From Serpula lacrymans var. lacrymans S7.9 (taxonomy: Eukaryota > Basidiomycota > Agaricomycetes > Boletales > Serpulaceae), in assembly GCF_000218685.1 (NCBI RefSeq), contig NW_006763297.1:1-64000 (forward strand): a DNA stretch of 64,000 bases, written 5' to 3'. The position numbers were made by a program, and so were the translations under genes. This document shows, in pieces, positions 42,331 to 52,105 of this stretch. Numbering within the stretch: the first letter of the stretch is position 1; each line of letters opens with the position of its first letter. The notes beneath the pieces are model-generated. The model did no database searches. It was not told the DNA's origin and saw nothing but the letters and a program-made list of their open reading frames with translations.

Positions 42331-43846
42331 ATGTTTCTTTTCTCCAGGACCCGTCTTTTGGGTGTACTCGCCCTTGCGTCGACCGTCCACTCACAGCAGT
42401 TGCTAATCGACGACACAGATACCTCCGCTCTCAAGTATTCTGAGAATCCAAACGGTCCAAAATGGGGCCCATTCGCAAACGGCGGTGAACAGCTCTCTCT
42501 GACCTTGGCCAACGGTACCATGATGCCGATCGATGCCACTCCCTGTTATAATCACTCATAGTGAGCTCTTCTGCTATCTACCAGCTTTGATTAACGGTCC
42601 TTAATATACTTTCCAGTACCTGTAGGTTCTGCCACGTCTATTTGTACCGATTTTCCCGCTCATCTCATTCTCATCAGACGCTGCTTGTAATACCGCTAAC
42701 AATTGTCAGCTCGAGATTCCATTCAGCGGTAAGCTTGATTCTCTGATATTGGGTAGGGACGTACTCATATGAACTATCAAAGGTTCTGGCATAGCCATTT
42801 ACGTGTATCAAGCTGGTGCCGAGGGTATTAATGCCAGTTTTCAGATCGATAACGGTGCAACCACAGTGAACAGTCTAAATGCTCCTCCAGGTCCCACCGA
42901 AATCGCGAATGTCTCTATCTTCAATGCGCAGTCATTGCCTTCCGGAAATCACACTTTGACTTTGATGGTCTTGGATTGGGCTGGTACATTTAGTGGTATG
43001 ATGTTTGATTATGCAGCTATCAACCAAACATTCGTTGCACCGCCACCCACCACCACCTCTTCCGCGTCGACGTCCGCCACAAGTTCTGCAGCACCCACTG
43101 GCACAACGAATGGCTCCACCGCTCAGAAGTCTGGGTCAGTTTTACAAAGTTTTGATTTTTACGAACAAGCGCTAATGCTTGATTATAACAGTATTAATAT
43201 TGGAGCAGTCGTTGGCGGCGCGGTCGCAGGCGTTGCAGTTGTCACCGCACTCATCTTCGCCATACTCTACTTCCGTAGGCGGAATAACAGGCCAGCTGCA
43301 ACGTCGCATGCGAACCATCCCGCAACGCCATTTGACACAATGCCATTCACGTCCACTCCTTTCGACCCCGCACCACCCGTATTAAACAGTACAATCACAC
43401 GAACAACAACTTCCATTCCGTTTACAGACCACCCGACTGCTTCGACACCATTCCTTTCGTCCACAAGCCCACCTTCCTCTCCACCATCCTCAAAATTCGT
43501 TCAAAACATGGCACTCGCCAATCCCAGCGTCAGCATCCTCTCGCCATCAGGCACGCAAATGACAAGCGGGCGGTCACATCCCCCATCGCCGCCGCACCCA
43601 ACGCACGAACTGGCGTCTTCGCCCTCGGCGATGCGGGAGAATCTGTCGCTCACGGACGAACAGGCTGATTTTGTGCACAGCCTGTACAACAATAATGTAC
43701 CGGCGTCTGCTATTGCACGGGTGATGGAACGTATGATTGCTGATCGCGGACCACATACCCGGGCGGCGAGCAATAATAGGCTGACAGACGATTTCTCGGT
43801 TGCAGGCTCCTTGCCTCCACCTGGATACTATGATGTGCCCAACTAG
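42331..43846 (+). CDS. Single-pass cell-surface protein with Ser/Thr stalk, function unknown
   Basis: ATG 42331 begins a good signal peptide (RTRLLGVLALASTVHSQQ). The extracellular part has N-glycosylation sequons (ANGT, NASF, NVS, NHT, NQT) and a beta-rich look (YVYQAGAEGINASFQIDNG, HTLTLMVLDWAG). It is followed by a Ser/Thr/Ala-rich stalk, a single helix (GAVVGGAVAGVAVVTALIFAI) with a basic stop-transfer YFRRRNN, and a long Pro/Ser/Thr-rich cytosolic tail ending GYYDVPN at 43846. Two small introns at about 42560-42790 and one at about 43136-43190. The architecture recalls fungal wall-sensor or SKG6-like proteins and is common in mushrooms, but I cannot assign a family. Confidence 0.75.
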
Positions 43847-44991
43847 TTAGTACGTAGCCCATGTTTTATTTGGTGTCAATTACGTGTGATACCCTGGGGG
43901 GTTGTGATTGGACACCCATGCTTCTCGTCAGATCCGCTGTGGTTTTGGTAGTTACGATCTTGTTTTCTTGGTGTCCGCTTTCTTTACAAATACTATATAA
44001 AGGCTGGTGCAAGTTTACCATCCATATACCTGGCCTTTGTCCCTATAATTATCACTGTATCTAAACCGTTTAGGACAACTCAATGGAATTGTATATTTCA
44101 CATTGCATGATACTTGAATTTCATTTACTAGTATTCACCAATCATGTTGCGACAAAGAGTAGAAGAGAGGCTACCATAACCTCTGGCTTGGGGCACCATA
44201 TACTAGGTAACCCTCCTGTAGGTCAGATTGATCAGAGTTGGATTGGGACATGTGTTTGCGTTGTTCGGATCGGAAGATGATGGGATACGCAACGCGAATC
44301 ATAGTGGAGGTACTGAGCGCTGAGCCGTATTGGAAGTTCAGTGGAGCTTGCGAACATAGGTCACCAGTACCGTTGTATTCGGGGTCAAATGTCTTACTGG
44401 AGAAGTATGGGAATGCTGGATTGAACAACTGGATATGAGGTGCCATCAATTGCCTGCAGCACAACGACAATCCAACAGCTTTTAATCGCCCGATCAAAAT
44501 TTGGCATACTAGTAGTACTTACCTGATTCTGCAGCTTGTGAATGAGCGAGACTCTTGAACATCATGGTAGTGGTACGCTTGAAAGCTGTCGACATACCAG
44601 CAGCTGGTCGACTACGATATGGATGGTTTTCTGAGAAAGATCGGTACGAACTTCTGACAGTCCAAGGCAAGCCTGAGGGTCTAGACATTCGTTTGGATCC
44701 AGTACTAGTACCAGATTGCGCAAATTGTGATTGAGTTGTATCGGTTAAACCTGTGAACACTGATGATGTCATTTCCAAGGAAGTGCTTCACTGATTGAAA
44801 CCAATAGTTTATTTAACACATATACATGCGGAGTTAATTAGCCAATTGCCAATACATAGGAAGTTGAAAGTAGCTTTGAATGGAACAAGTATTTACATTG
44901 GACCATTCGTCGAAAATGCCCTACTTTGACTGCGATGCTAGTGCGCTAAGGATATTCATCAAAAGTTACATTACCACCCAGGGTTAACGGG
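43847..44991. other. Intergenic stretch, possible small minus-strand frame
   Basis: A minus-strand frame at 44509-44778 (Ser/Thr/Arg-rich, starts MEMTSSVFTG) is followed by a consensus donor TCAG|GTAAGT. The next minus frame (44171-44497) contains PHIQLFNPAFPYFSSK, but the only nearby acceptor puts it out of frame, so I do not call a gene. No other structure seen. Confidence 0.3.
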
Positions 44992-45892
44992 TCAAATGGA
45001 GCGAGAACGAGCAGGGCGACGGGAAGAGGGTGTTGCTTCTGCCTTAGCACGAGCACTAAAACCTTCTCGAAACATCCAGTGCAAATCGGAAAAGCATGGT
45101 CCGAATGCTGCCAAATACCGGCCAGTCAGGTATTCGTCCCATTTCGGCGTAGACGTTATGAATGTATGTTTCGTCTTATATAGTTGCCTTGTCCCTTCGT
45201 CCCATTCCCCAAAGAGAGGGTTTTCCACCACATGACCTTGGTCGTCAAAACGGCCCGCATGCCGAATCATGACATAGAGAAGAGATTCCAGGTCATGTCG
45301 ATACAAGTGCTCCGGATCATCACCAGAGAGGAGATCTACAGCCATGTAGGGCTTGGTGCCTGTGCGTTGTGATGTAGGTGTAGAACGTGTGCCAGTACTC
45401 GCCGAGTCAAAGTCGTGAAGGACTCTGCAGATTTTACCGTTTTCAGAGTAGAACATCACATTTGAGTAGCTAATATCACAATGCAGTGTCCCAGCATTTT
45501 CAAACAGCCACCTGATAGCTACATGAAATGTCAGAAGAATGCAGCGCAACGTGATCGTGCGACCTACCTTTGAAGATATCGTAAAAAATAATTGCCATTA
45601 GCTTTGGATCCTCCACTTCGGCAATTGCTGAAAGTTCCTCCTGAACGAGGAACCTCAGTTGTGGAGATGCGTAGTCCGTCTTGACATAGCTCTCAATACC
45701 CTTCTGAGGTGAATTTTCAACCTGATAGAAGTCTTCTGCACGTATCATGTTAGGTAAATATGCGAGGATGGAGGTCTCCCAGTGAAAATCAGTTTGAGTC
45801 AGATGTGGCCAATAAATCTGGAAAAAACTAGTGTGATCAATCCTATAATTAAATTTGTATTCCTGGTACCATAGGCTACCAGGCTCCTCCAC
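44992..45892 (-). CDS. FunK1-type fungal protein kinase, short and probably degenerate
   Basis: Two exons. The C-terminal one reads as the FunK1 kinase lobe expanded in mushrooms: TLHCDISYSNVMFY in the catalytic loop (HRD replaced by HCD), VLHDFDSAST in place of the DFG segment, RTGTKPYMAVDLLSGDDPEHLYRHDLESLLYVM, then a C-terminal stretch FGPCFSDLHWMFREGFSARA. The upstream exon (45500-45892) holds HWETSILAYLPNM and a region resembling the end of the N-lobe. Total about 300 residues, well below the usual 600 or more for FunK1 proteins, with no clear glycine-rich loop, so it looks N-terminally truncated. It lies right next to the transposon nest. Whether it is active is doubtful. Confidence 0.7.
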
Positions 45893-46304
45893 AGCTGCAC
45901 TGTTTCGAGAGAGGAGGATGAGCGGGAGTTCAGGACAAGGCTTAGAGCCCGCTTAGAGCCCTGTAACAGTTGTAGTCACGACACGACTTTAACTCACCAC
46001 TGTACCCAGAACCAGTTATTTAGGCCTCATTCGGCCAAAAATACTATCATTAGACAATAGGTGCAATTGTTCTGGGGAGAAGTTGAATAACTCACCAGTC
46101 GTTGAGCTTTAGACTGTCGGAACTTGACCAGTGATATAATTTTTAGAGCTCGTACGGGAACTCTCACTTTTCAAAAAAATCGATTTTTGCTTCGGCCCAG
46201 CTCCTCCCGGTTAGAACGGAGAATGAAAATACACAGACCACGAAGTTCTTGCACATACCCCTAGTTAGTGCTACTGGCCATTATTCATTATTATAAGTTT
46301 CACC
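45893..46304. other. Stretch between kinase fragment and transposon nest
   Basis: About 410 bp with no supported gene. An upstream exon of the kinase could lie here, but no frame carries kinase N-lobe motifs. Confidence 0.35.
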
Positions 46305-46427
46305 TTGCAGCTCAATATCGAGTCCGATTCTAATCGCATGGACGAAATAGAAGAAATTCATAGTCCGGAAACAGAGGACAAAAATCAAGCCCCATCCAAC
46401 TCACAGATCGCCTTGACTAGACAACAG
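46305..46427 (+). pseudogene. Open frame interrupted by the copia insertion (left part)
   Basis: An acidic frame (ATG 46337, MDEIEEIHSPETEDKNQ) stays open up to the copia insertion site. Removing the element and one copy of the 5-bp duplication lets it continue in frame on the far side from 51538 (ILSYGLQMSRFMSVL) until the Harbinger terminus near 51609. A possible acceptor (TTGCAG) lies just upstream at about 46308. No family recognised. It may be an exon of a host gene or part of an older element. Confidence 0.3.
46423..46427. repeat. Target-site duplication of copia element, left (AACAG)
   Basis: AACAG here matches AACAG at 51533-51537, directly flanking the two LTRs; 5 bp is the usual copia duplication length. 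Confidence 0.85.
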
Positions 46428-46769
46428 TCAAAGAGATCTAATATAAACCAAATGCTCAGACTTCGTGGGCGAAGCTCTGAGAATGTATTCGCGTACCTAA
46501 TATAAACCAAATGCTAGGTACAGAGTAAGTATATCACATAAAATAAGGAAGGTATAAGATCCTCACCTCAGACTTTGTGGGCGAAGCTCTGAGGTGGGGC
46601 AATCGTTGCTACGAAGGTTTTTAAACTCGAACGGAAGTATAACTAAGGGGGTAAATTGCCCCATCAAAACGCACGGGCCATCCTACCACTACACTTTCCT
46701 AGTATGGTGTCCTGCGCCATACTTTCCCTTCGTACGACGCTTGTCTTTGTCGACTCGCGTTTTCTAACA
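46428..46769 (-). repeat. 3' LTR of copia element
   Basis: 342 bp. In element orientation it begins TGTTAGAAAACG and ends CTCTTTGA, so its ends are TG...GA rather than TG...CA. It contains two imperfect hairpins (46455-46481 and 46564-46596) sharing GGGCGAAGCTCTGAG, and the repeat CTAATATAAACCAAATGCT occurs twice. Confidence 0.93.
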
Positions 46770-46781
46770 CTCCCCCTCAAG
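46770..46781 (-). promoter_or_regulatory. Polypurine tract of copia element
   Basis: In element orientation CTTGAGGGGGAG lies directly before the LTR's TGTTAG. It is the expected primer for plus-strand DNA synthesis. The Gag-Pol stop codon (TGA, 46777-46779) sits inside it. Confidence 0.85.
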
Positions 46782-49700
46782 CGGTACGTAGGCCTAACGC
46801 AGCCGCAAAATGTTTCACCTTTGCAGAGGGCAAGGACTTGGTGAGCACGTCGGCTGTCATCTCTTCAGTTGGGCAATAAGTAATCTCGATCTTCCCTTCT
46901 TCAATGGCGTGCCGAATGAAATGGTACCGAACATCGATATGTTTGGTTCGCGCGTGGTATTGACTGTCCTTCGAAAGTGCTATGGCTGATTGGTTATCAC
47001 ACAGGAGGATGGTTGGTGGTAAGTCTTGATTGAAGAGTTCGCTGATGAACATCCTCGCCCACAGTAGTTCCTTAGTGGCATGTGTCGCAGCCACATACTC
47101 GGCCTCTGTCGTTGATAACGCGACAATTTCTTGTTGCTTCGAGTACCACGAGACGGCGCCACCATCAAGCATCATGGCATAGCCTGATATGGCTCGCCTG
47201 GTCTCGTTCATACTCCCATCTGCATCGGTGTATCCGGTAAGTGGCTGTTCTTCCGGACCGTATGCTAACCATAGCTCTCTGCTCCCTTTTAGGTACCGGA
47301 TCACCCTTTTTGCTGCCTCCCAATGGGCCGGACCTGGGTTCTCGACAAAACGAGAAAGAATTGCAACAACATGCGCGATATCGGGGCGTGTGCCAATCGC
47401 CGCATACATCAGTGATCCCACGGCCTCTCGATATGGGATGTTTCGCATTTCTGCGTAGTCTTCAGGCGTCTTGGGGCTCTGGTCTTTACTCAGGTAGGTG
47501 CTAGCAACCATTGGGATCGCTAACATTTTTGCATCTTCTAGGTTGAAGCGTTTGACAATAGTGTCGAGGTAGCTGCGTTGTGACATGTATAAGGTGCGTG
47601 TGCTTCTGTCTCTTTTCACTTCTATTCCTAACATCCAATGTAGCTCCCCCAGGTCACTAACTTCGAAGAGTTTTCCTAGGTCAAATTTCAAACGGTTCAT
47701 CTCAGTCATTGATGGTGTGACGAGAGTCATGTCGTCTACATGAACTGCAATAATGGTGAGCTCTCCTTCATTGCGCCTATGGAAAACTGCATGGTCTGTT
47801 TCACAGCGAATTAAACCAATTTTCTGGAGTCCGTCGCATAGAGTCTGATACCACCTGCGGCCGGCCTGCTTCAGGCCATAGAGTGTCTTGTTTAGGCGCA
47901 GGACTTGGGTCTCTTTTCCAGGTGCGTTGTAACCAGGCGGTTGTCGCATGTAGATGACCTCGTTTTCTTCTAGTTCGCCGTTTAGGTATGCACTTTTTAC
48001 ATCCATCTGGTGAGTTTCCCAATCATTTCGAGCAGCCATCGCTAAGATGATTCGTAGCGATGCCATCTTTGCAACGGGGGCAAATGTGTCGAAATAGTCT
48101 ATTCCTTCCACTTGGCTGTAGCCTTGTGCTACAAGCCTTGCCTTGTACTTATCGATGGATCCTGACGCTGTTTTCTTTAGCTTGAACACCCATTTACTCC
48201 CTACGATGTTCGCATCTTTGGGTTTCTCAATGTAAGTCCATGTTCTTGCTACTCGAAGCCTGTTCAATTCCTCATTGATCGCTTCTTCCCATTTTGGCCA
48301 GTCTGGGCGCTTTCGGGCTTCTTCAATAGTTCTGGGTTCAACGCCTTCGAGATCTGCCATGCGTGCCACCATGGCTACATTTTGGGCGAGATCCCTTAGT
48401 GCTTCATTATCTCTCTCCTCCTCATCTCTCCCATCCGGATCGTCGACGTTCAGTTGGATGCCTTTGGGTAAGGTGGGTCCATTATTTCCAGATACTGATC
48501 CTTTTCCTTGTAGGAGGTCGCGAACATATTGGGTTGGCTGGTGAATGCGGGTACTTCGACGCGGAGCAACTATAGGTGGAGGTGGAAGAACCGGAGCTGG
48601 TAGGATGGGATCAGGATCAGCTTGATCTTGATCCTGAGGGTATAGTGGGTCAGGGATTGCTTGGGGATTGGGTGAATCGGGATGAGGTATGTGATCACTA
48701 AGTTCTACAATGTCACTCTCCTTTGGCGCTTGGTCCAGGACATCATGCTCCCCCTCAAGCCCAAAGGGAGGTTCGTTGTCAGCATCTACAGGTACATTCG
48801 CGACGTCAAAATGCACTGAGCGCTCAACAGTGACTGAATGATTCTCTGGCCAATAGATGCGGTGTCCGAGACTTTCGGTATCAAAACCGACCCAGTGACC
48901 CCTCCTAGCTCGGCTCTCAAGCTTTGAGCCAGTTGCGTCGTGCACGAGTACATTGCAGCCCCATTCGTGTAGGCCAGCAAGATCCGGCTTGACACCATGT
49001 GCCGCTTCAAACGGCGTCATGTTGTCTAGTGCCTTGGTGGAGGTGCGGTTCTTCAACCAACATGCATGTTTGATGGCTTCCCCCCACAGGAATTTCGGCA
49101 GGCCACTGCTAAGTAAGAGGGCGCGTACTTTTTCGAGTAGGGTACGGTTCACGCGCTCTGCAACACCGTTCTGTTCGGGGGTGTCATGCACTGTGAGTTT
49201 CCTCATAATTCCTCTATCTTTCAGATAGTCACTAAACGCATTGCTCATATATTCGCCACCCCTGTCGCTATGTAAGACTTTGATTGCTGCATTCATGTGG
49301 TTGCGGACCCAGGCCTCATACATTTGGAATTGACGGAAAGTGTCGGATTTATCGCGCAGTAGATAAACATGTGTTTCGCGTGTCTTATCGTCCGTAAAGG
49401 CAACATAGTACCGTTTTCCACCCAGCGTTTCGACTGGTGCAGGTCCCCATAGGTCGGTGTGGATCTCCTGGCCATATTCCTGTGCACGCTCACCCAGTTT
49501 CACTTTAGGGATTGCCTCGCGCTTGCCCTTGGCGCGGACACAAGTTTCACAGAAAGTGTCTGTTTCCCTATCCTCCAGGAGTTCTACCCCATGGATCAAG
49601 CCCTTCGACACCATGCACTTTGCTGCATCAATGGCTATATGGCCAAGGCGCTTGTGGAGTTCAGTGGCAGATATGCGCTCGACAGCTGCATTGGCGCTTT

Positions 49701-51186
49701 CGTGGCGAAGATTTGTGCCTCGCGACTGGTACACACCACCTACTTTAGGTATGCGTCCTCTTATTTTTCCTCTCGGGTCATAGATAACGCATTCGCTTTT
49801 CGCAAAGACGGCCTTGTAGCCTGCCTTATCCATACAGCCTATGGAAACTAGGGTATAGGCCAAATTTGGTGCGTATAACACGTCTCTCAGGCGCACTTGC
49901 GTGTCTTTATGGGCGCCGTTGGGGACACTAATCATCATATTCCCTGTTCCTACAGCAGAGAAGGAGTCTTGGTTTGCCACGCTTATAGGGTAAGGTGCAA
50001 TCGTGCGGTAATTGAGTAGGAGGTGTTGATGGGGGGTGAAGTGGCTCGTAGCGCCGGAGTCATAGATTTCAATGGGACTCTTGGGCTTCGCGTTCATGGC
50101 GAGTTGGTGAGTGAGGGCGCTCCACGCGCCTTCTTCTTCAAAATCTGATAGGCTCGCGCTGTCGCATTGGACGTGGACAGCAAGGTTTGCCTTTTCAGGC
50201 TTCTTTCCCTTTGCATCGCCTGTTTGCCCCTCTTCTTTCTTGTCTCCTGGTGAGTCCCCTTTTGACTCATTCTTTGTGGAGCGCTCACGCTTCTCACTGG
50301 GACACTGGTGTGACCTGTGTCCCTTTCCACCGCAGTTCCAGCATTCAAGCTCGCTGGTATCCTTGTCGTCTCTGCCGCCAGATGATTTTCCTTTCTTGTA
50401 GCGACCTCTTCCGCCTCGACTTCCACGTTTGGACGATCCTTGTCCTCCGGTGGCTGACATAGCGATGTCCTCTGATTTCGCTGTCGGGCGTTTTCTGAAT
50501 ATGGTCTGTCGGTCGTATTCTTGGAGAAGGTACGAGATCAGTGTCTCTGGGTCCAAGGTCTGCTTTGACATATGGGCAGACGCTGACAGGTGCGACACGT
50601 AGGTGGCGTATGAGTGCGGCAAAGACATGATGATGCTGGAGGTGAGTTCTTTGTCTGCTAGTTGGACTCCTGCTGCGCTGAGCTGTTCCCATAGCGCGCG
50701 AATCTTGTCCAAATGTGCGCGCAAGTCTCCTTTCTCGGTGCAGCGTAGGTTCGACAACCTTTCTCTTAGCTCGGACTGAACTAGCTCCGTTTTGTTCTCG
50801 TTTTCTTGGCAGATCATGACCCACATGTCGGCGACGGTGGGTTTGTTTAGGATCCTTCGCAGCGTCGAATCAGGTATGGTGCGACCTAATATATTTCGCA
50901 CGCGGTACTCCTTTTTTAGCCAGGCATCAAGTGCTTCTTGATCAGCCTTGCTGACTGTTGCAGGAGGAGATGTCGTCGCTGTGGCCTGGCCAGCAGTCTG
51001 GCTAGTGGTCTGGGATAGTGGTATCGGCCTTTTTGCTGTGCCATGGAGGTGCTCGACGCAGTCTCGGTCAGCAAGGGCCCATTCGAGGCGAGTTTTGTAC
51101 ATCGACCAGTTCGAGCCATCCGGCTCGAGCTTTGGCACCCCAAGGGTGTCTTTTTCAAGGTGCGTTGTCTCACTCGCAGGGCTCAT
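46777..51186 (-). CDS. Copia Gag-Pol polyprotein
   Basis: One frame of 1,469 residues from ATG 51186 (MSPASETTHLEKDTLGVPK). Gag of UBN2/copia type has a CCHC knuckle CWNCGGKGHRSHQC near residue 280. Protease active site DSGATSHF lies near 376. Integrase has an HHCC finger (RLGHI ... FCETCVRAKG) and a DDE core with HTDLWGP, HSDRGGEY and TPEQNGVAERVNRTLLEK at about 578-672. Reverse transcriptase runs from about 978 (GSKWVFKLKK, YKARLVAQGYSQ) to the catalytic VHVDDM near 1150. RNase H includes GYTDADGS, STTEAEYVA and CDNQSAIALS. No stop or frameshift. A longer frame from 51273 reads into the LTR and is not the likely start. Confidence 0.95.
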   Translation of the reverse strand: MSPASETTHLEKDTLGVPKLEPDGSNWSMYKTRLEWALADRDCVEHLHGTAKRPIPLSQTTSQTAGQATATTSPPATVSKADQEALDAWLKKEYRVRNILGRTIPDSTLRRILNKPTVADMWVMICQENENKTELVQSELRERLSNLRCTEKGDLRAHLDKIRALWEQLSAAGVQLADKELTSSIIMSLPHSYATYVSHLSASAHMSKQTLDPETLISYLLQEYDRQTIFRKRPTAKSEDIAMSATGGQGSSKRGSRGGRGRYKKGKSSGGRDDKDTSELECWNCGGKGHRSHQCPSEKRERSTKNESKGDSPGDKKEEGQTGDAKGKKPEKANLAVHVQCDSASLSDFEEEGAWSALTHQLAMNAKPKSPIEIYDSGATSHFTPHQHLLLNYRTIAPYPISVANQDSFSAVGTGNMMISVPNGAHKDTQVRLRDVLYAPNLAYTLVSIGCMDKAGYKAVFAKSECVIYDPRGKIRGRIPKVGGVYQSRGTNLRHESANAAVERISATELHKRLGHIAIDAAKCMVSKGLIHGVELLEDRETDTFCETCVRAKGKREAIPKVKLGERAQEYGQEIHTDLWGPAPVETLGGKRYYVAFTDDKTRETHVYLLRDKSDTFRQFQMYEAWVRNHMNAAIKVLHSDRGGEYMSNAFSDYLKDRGIMRKLTVHDTPEQNGVAERVNRTLLEKVRALLLSSGLPKFLWGEAIKHACWLKNRTSTKALDNMTPFEAAHGVKPDLAGLHEWGCNVLVHDATGSKLESRARRGHWVGFDTESLGHRIYWPENHSVTVERSVHFDVANVPVDADNEPPFGLEGEHDVLDQAPKESDIVELSDHIPHPDSPNPQAIPDPLYPQDQDQADPDPILPAPVLPPPPIVAPRRSTRIHQPTQYVRDLLQGKGSVSGNNGPTLPKGIQLNVDDPDGRDEEERDNEALRDLAQNVAMVARMADLEGVEPRTIEEARKRPDWPKWEEAINEELNRLRVARTWTYIEKPKDANIVGSKWVFKLKKTASGSIDKYKARLVAQGYSQVEGIDYFDTFAPVAKMASLRIILAMAARNDWETHQMDVKSAYLNGELEENEVIYMRQPPGYNAPGKETQVLRLNKTLYGLKQAGRRWYQTLCDGLQKIGLIRCETDHAVFHRRNEGELTIIAVHVDDMTLVTPSMTEMNRLKFDLGKLFEVSDLGELHWMLGIEVKRDRSTRTLYMSQRSYLDTIVKRFNLEDAKMLAIPMVASTYLSKDQSPKTPEDYAEMRNIPYREAVGSLMYAAIGTRPDIAHVVAILSRFVENPGPAHWEAAKRVIRYLKGSRELWLAYGPEEQPLTGYTDADGSMNETRRAISGYAMMLDGGAVSWYSKQQEIVALSTTEAEYVAATHATKELLWARMFISELFNQDLPPTILLCDNQSAIALSKDSQYHARTKHIDVRYHFIRHAIEEGKIEITYCPTEEMTADVLTKSLPSAKVKHFAAALGLRTA

Positions 51187-51190
51187 AACC
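51179..51190 (-). promoter_or_regulatory. Copia primer-binding site matching initiator tRNA-Met anticodon arm
   Basis: In element orientation GGTTATGAGCCC follows the 5' LTR directly. Its complement, GGGCTCATAACC, has the form of the anticodon stem-loop of initiator tRNA-Met (CAT anticodon). Drosophila copia primes with a half-tRNA of this type. The ATG of Gag-Pol lies inside the site. Confidence 0.72.
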
Positions 51191-51532
51191 TCAAAGAGAT
51201 CTAATATAAACCAAATGCTCAGACTTCGTGGGCGAAGCTCTGAGAATGTATTCGCGTACCTAATATAAACCAAATGCTAGGTACAGAGTAAGTATATCAC
51301 ATAAAATAAGGAAGGTATAAGATCCTCACCTCAGACTTTGTGGGCGAAGCTCTGAGGTGGGGCAATCGTTGCTACGAAGGTTTTTAAACTCGAACGGAAG
51401 TATAACTAAGGGGGTAAATTGCCCCATCAAAACGCACGGGCCATCCTACCACTACACTTTCCTAGTATGGTGTCCTGCGCCATACTTTCCCTTCGTACGA
51501 CGCTTGTCTTTGTCGACTCGCGTTTTCTAACA
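51191..51532 (-). repeat. 5' LTR of copia element
   Basis: 342 bp, identical by eye to 46428-46769. Followed by the second AACAG at 51533-51537. Confidence 0.93.
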
Positions 51533-51537
51533 AACAG
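51533..51537. repeat. Target-site duplication of copia element, right (AACAG)
   Basis: Direct copy of 46423-46427. Confidence 0.85.
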
Positions 51538-51608
51538 ATCCTCTCATATGGCCTGCAGATGTCAAGGTTCATGTCAGTCCTTGTTCAGTTGATCGTTGCA
51601 ACAGCTCA

Positions 51609-51920
51609 TGTTACAATTGACGTACCAGTACCTACTTACACTTCACCTTTTTCGTACTTTTACTTTTATTTTTCCAAGTCACATGACTGGTCATGTGACC
51701 ATTTACTTTACTTTACATTTTCGACTTTTCATAGTCACATGACCAATCATGTGATACATCACCTGACCAGTGTCTAGGCTCACCATGTGACTGGTCACAT
51801 GCTAAACATCGGACTTTAAACTTTATTTACAACTGTACAGTACCTCATGTATTTTAGTATATATACAGGAGCAACACATGCTGAAGGACTCAGCAAGTCC
51901 TCCTATTGTCTAGCACAACA
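51609..51920 (+). repeat. Left inverted terminus of Harbinger-like element, with palindrome array
   Basis: Outer part 51609-51685 and inner part 51796-51920 match the right terminus. The 110 bp between them are extra and contain at least three copies of a CACATGAC-N4-GTCATGTG-like palindrome (near 51679-51698, 51733-51752 and 51783-51800). Confidence 0.75.
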
Positions 51921-52105
51921 AACCCGTGGAAACCTGAGGGGTGATCCCTCTCTCTCTCTTCTCTTTGCTTGTCCAAGTTGTGTGCCAGAGTAACAAACTC
52001 TTGGTTGTTACAGCTCAAGCTGTTGCTGAGGAGCAGGAGCAGTGACCACAGCCAAGGCCATATCATAATTCAATTCTGACGGGTTATGGATGGGTTAGAG
52101 AATTA

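Larger units (their letters stand above)
46428..51532 (-). mobile_element. Intact Ty1/copia LTR retrotransposon
   Basis: 5.1 kb element transcribed right to left. It has two 342-bp LTRs that are identical by eye, one uninterrupted Gag-Pol frame with the copia domain order (integrase before reverse transcriptase), a primer-binding site just inside the right LTR, a purine tract just inside the left LTR, and a 5-bp target duplication. Identical LTRs and an open frame mean a recent insertion that may still be able to move. Confidence 0.96.

Noticed and set aside
44171..44778. Two minus-strand frames that might be one two-exon gene
   Set aside because: The consensus donor joins to the only good acceptor out of frame and meets a stop at once.
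48275..50824. Long plus- and minus-strand frames inside the copia element
   Set aside because: They are out-of-phase or antisense shadows of the Gag-Pol frame.
51191..51273. Gag-Pol start at ATG 51273 inside the LTR
   Set aside because: The extra 29 residues are LTR sequence; ATG 51186 just after the LTR fits element structure better.
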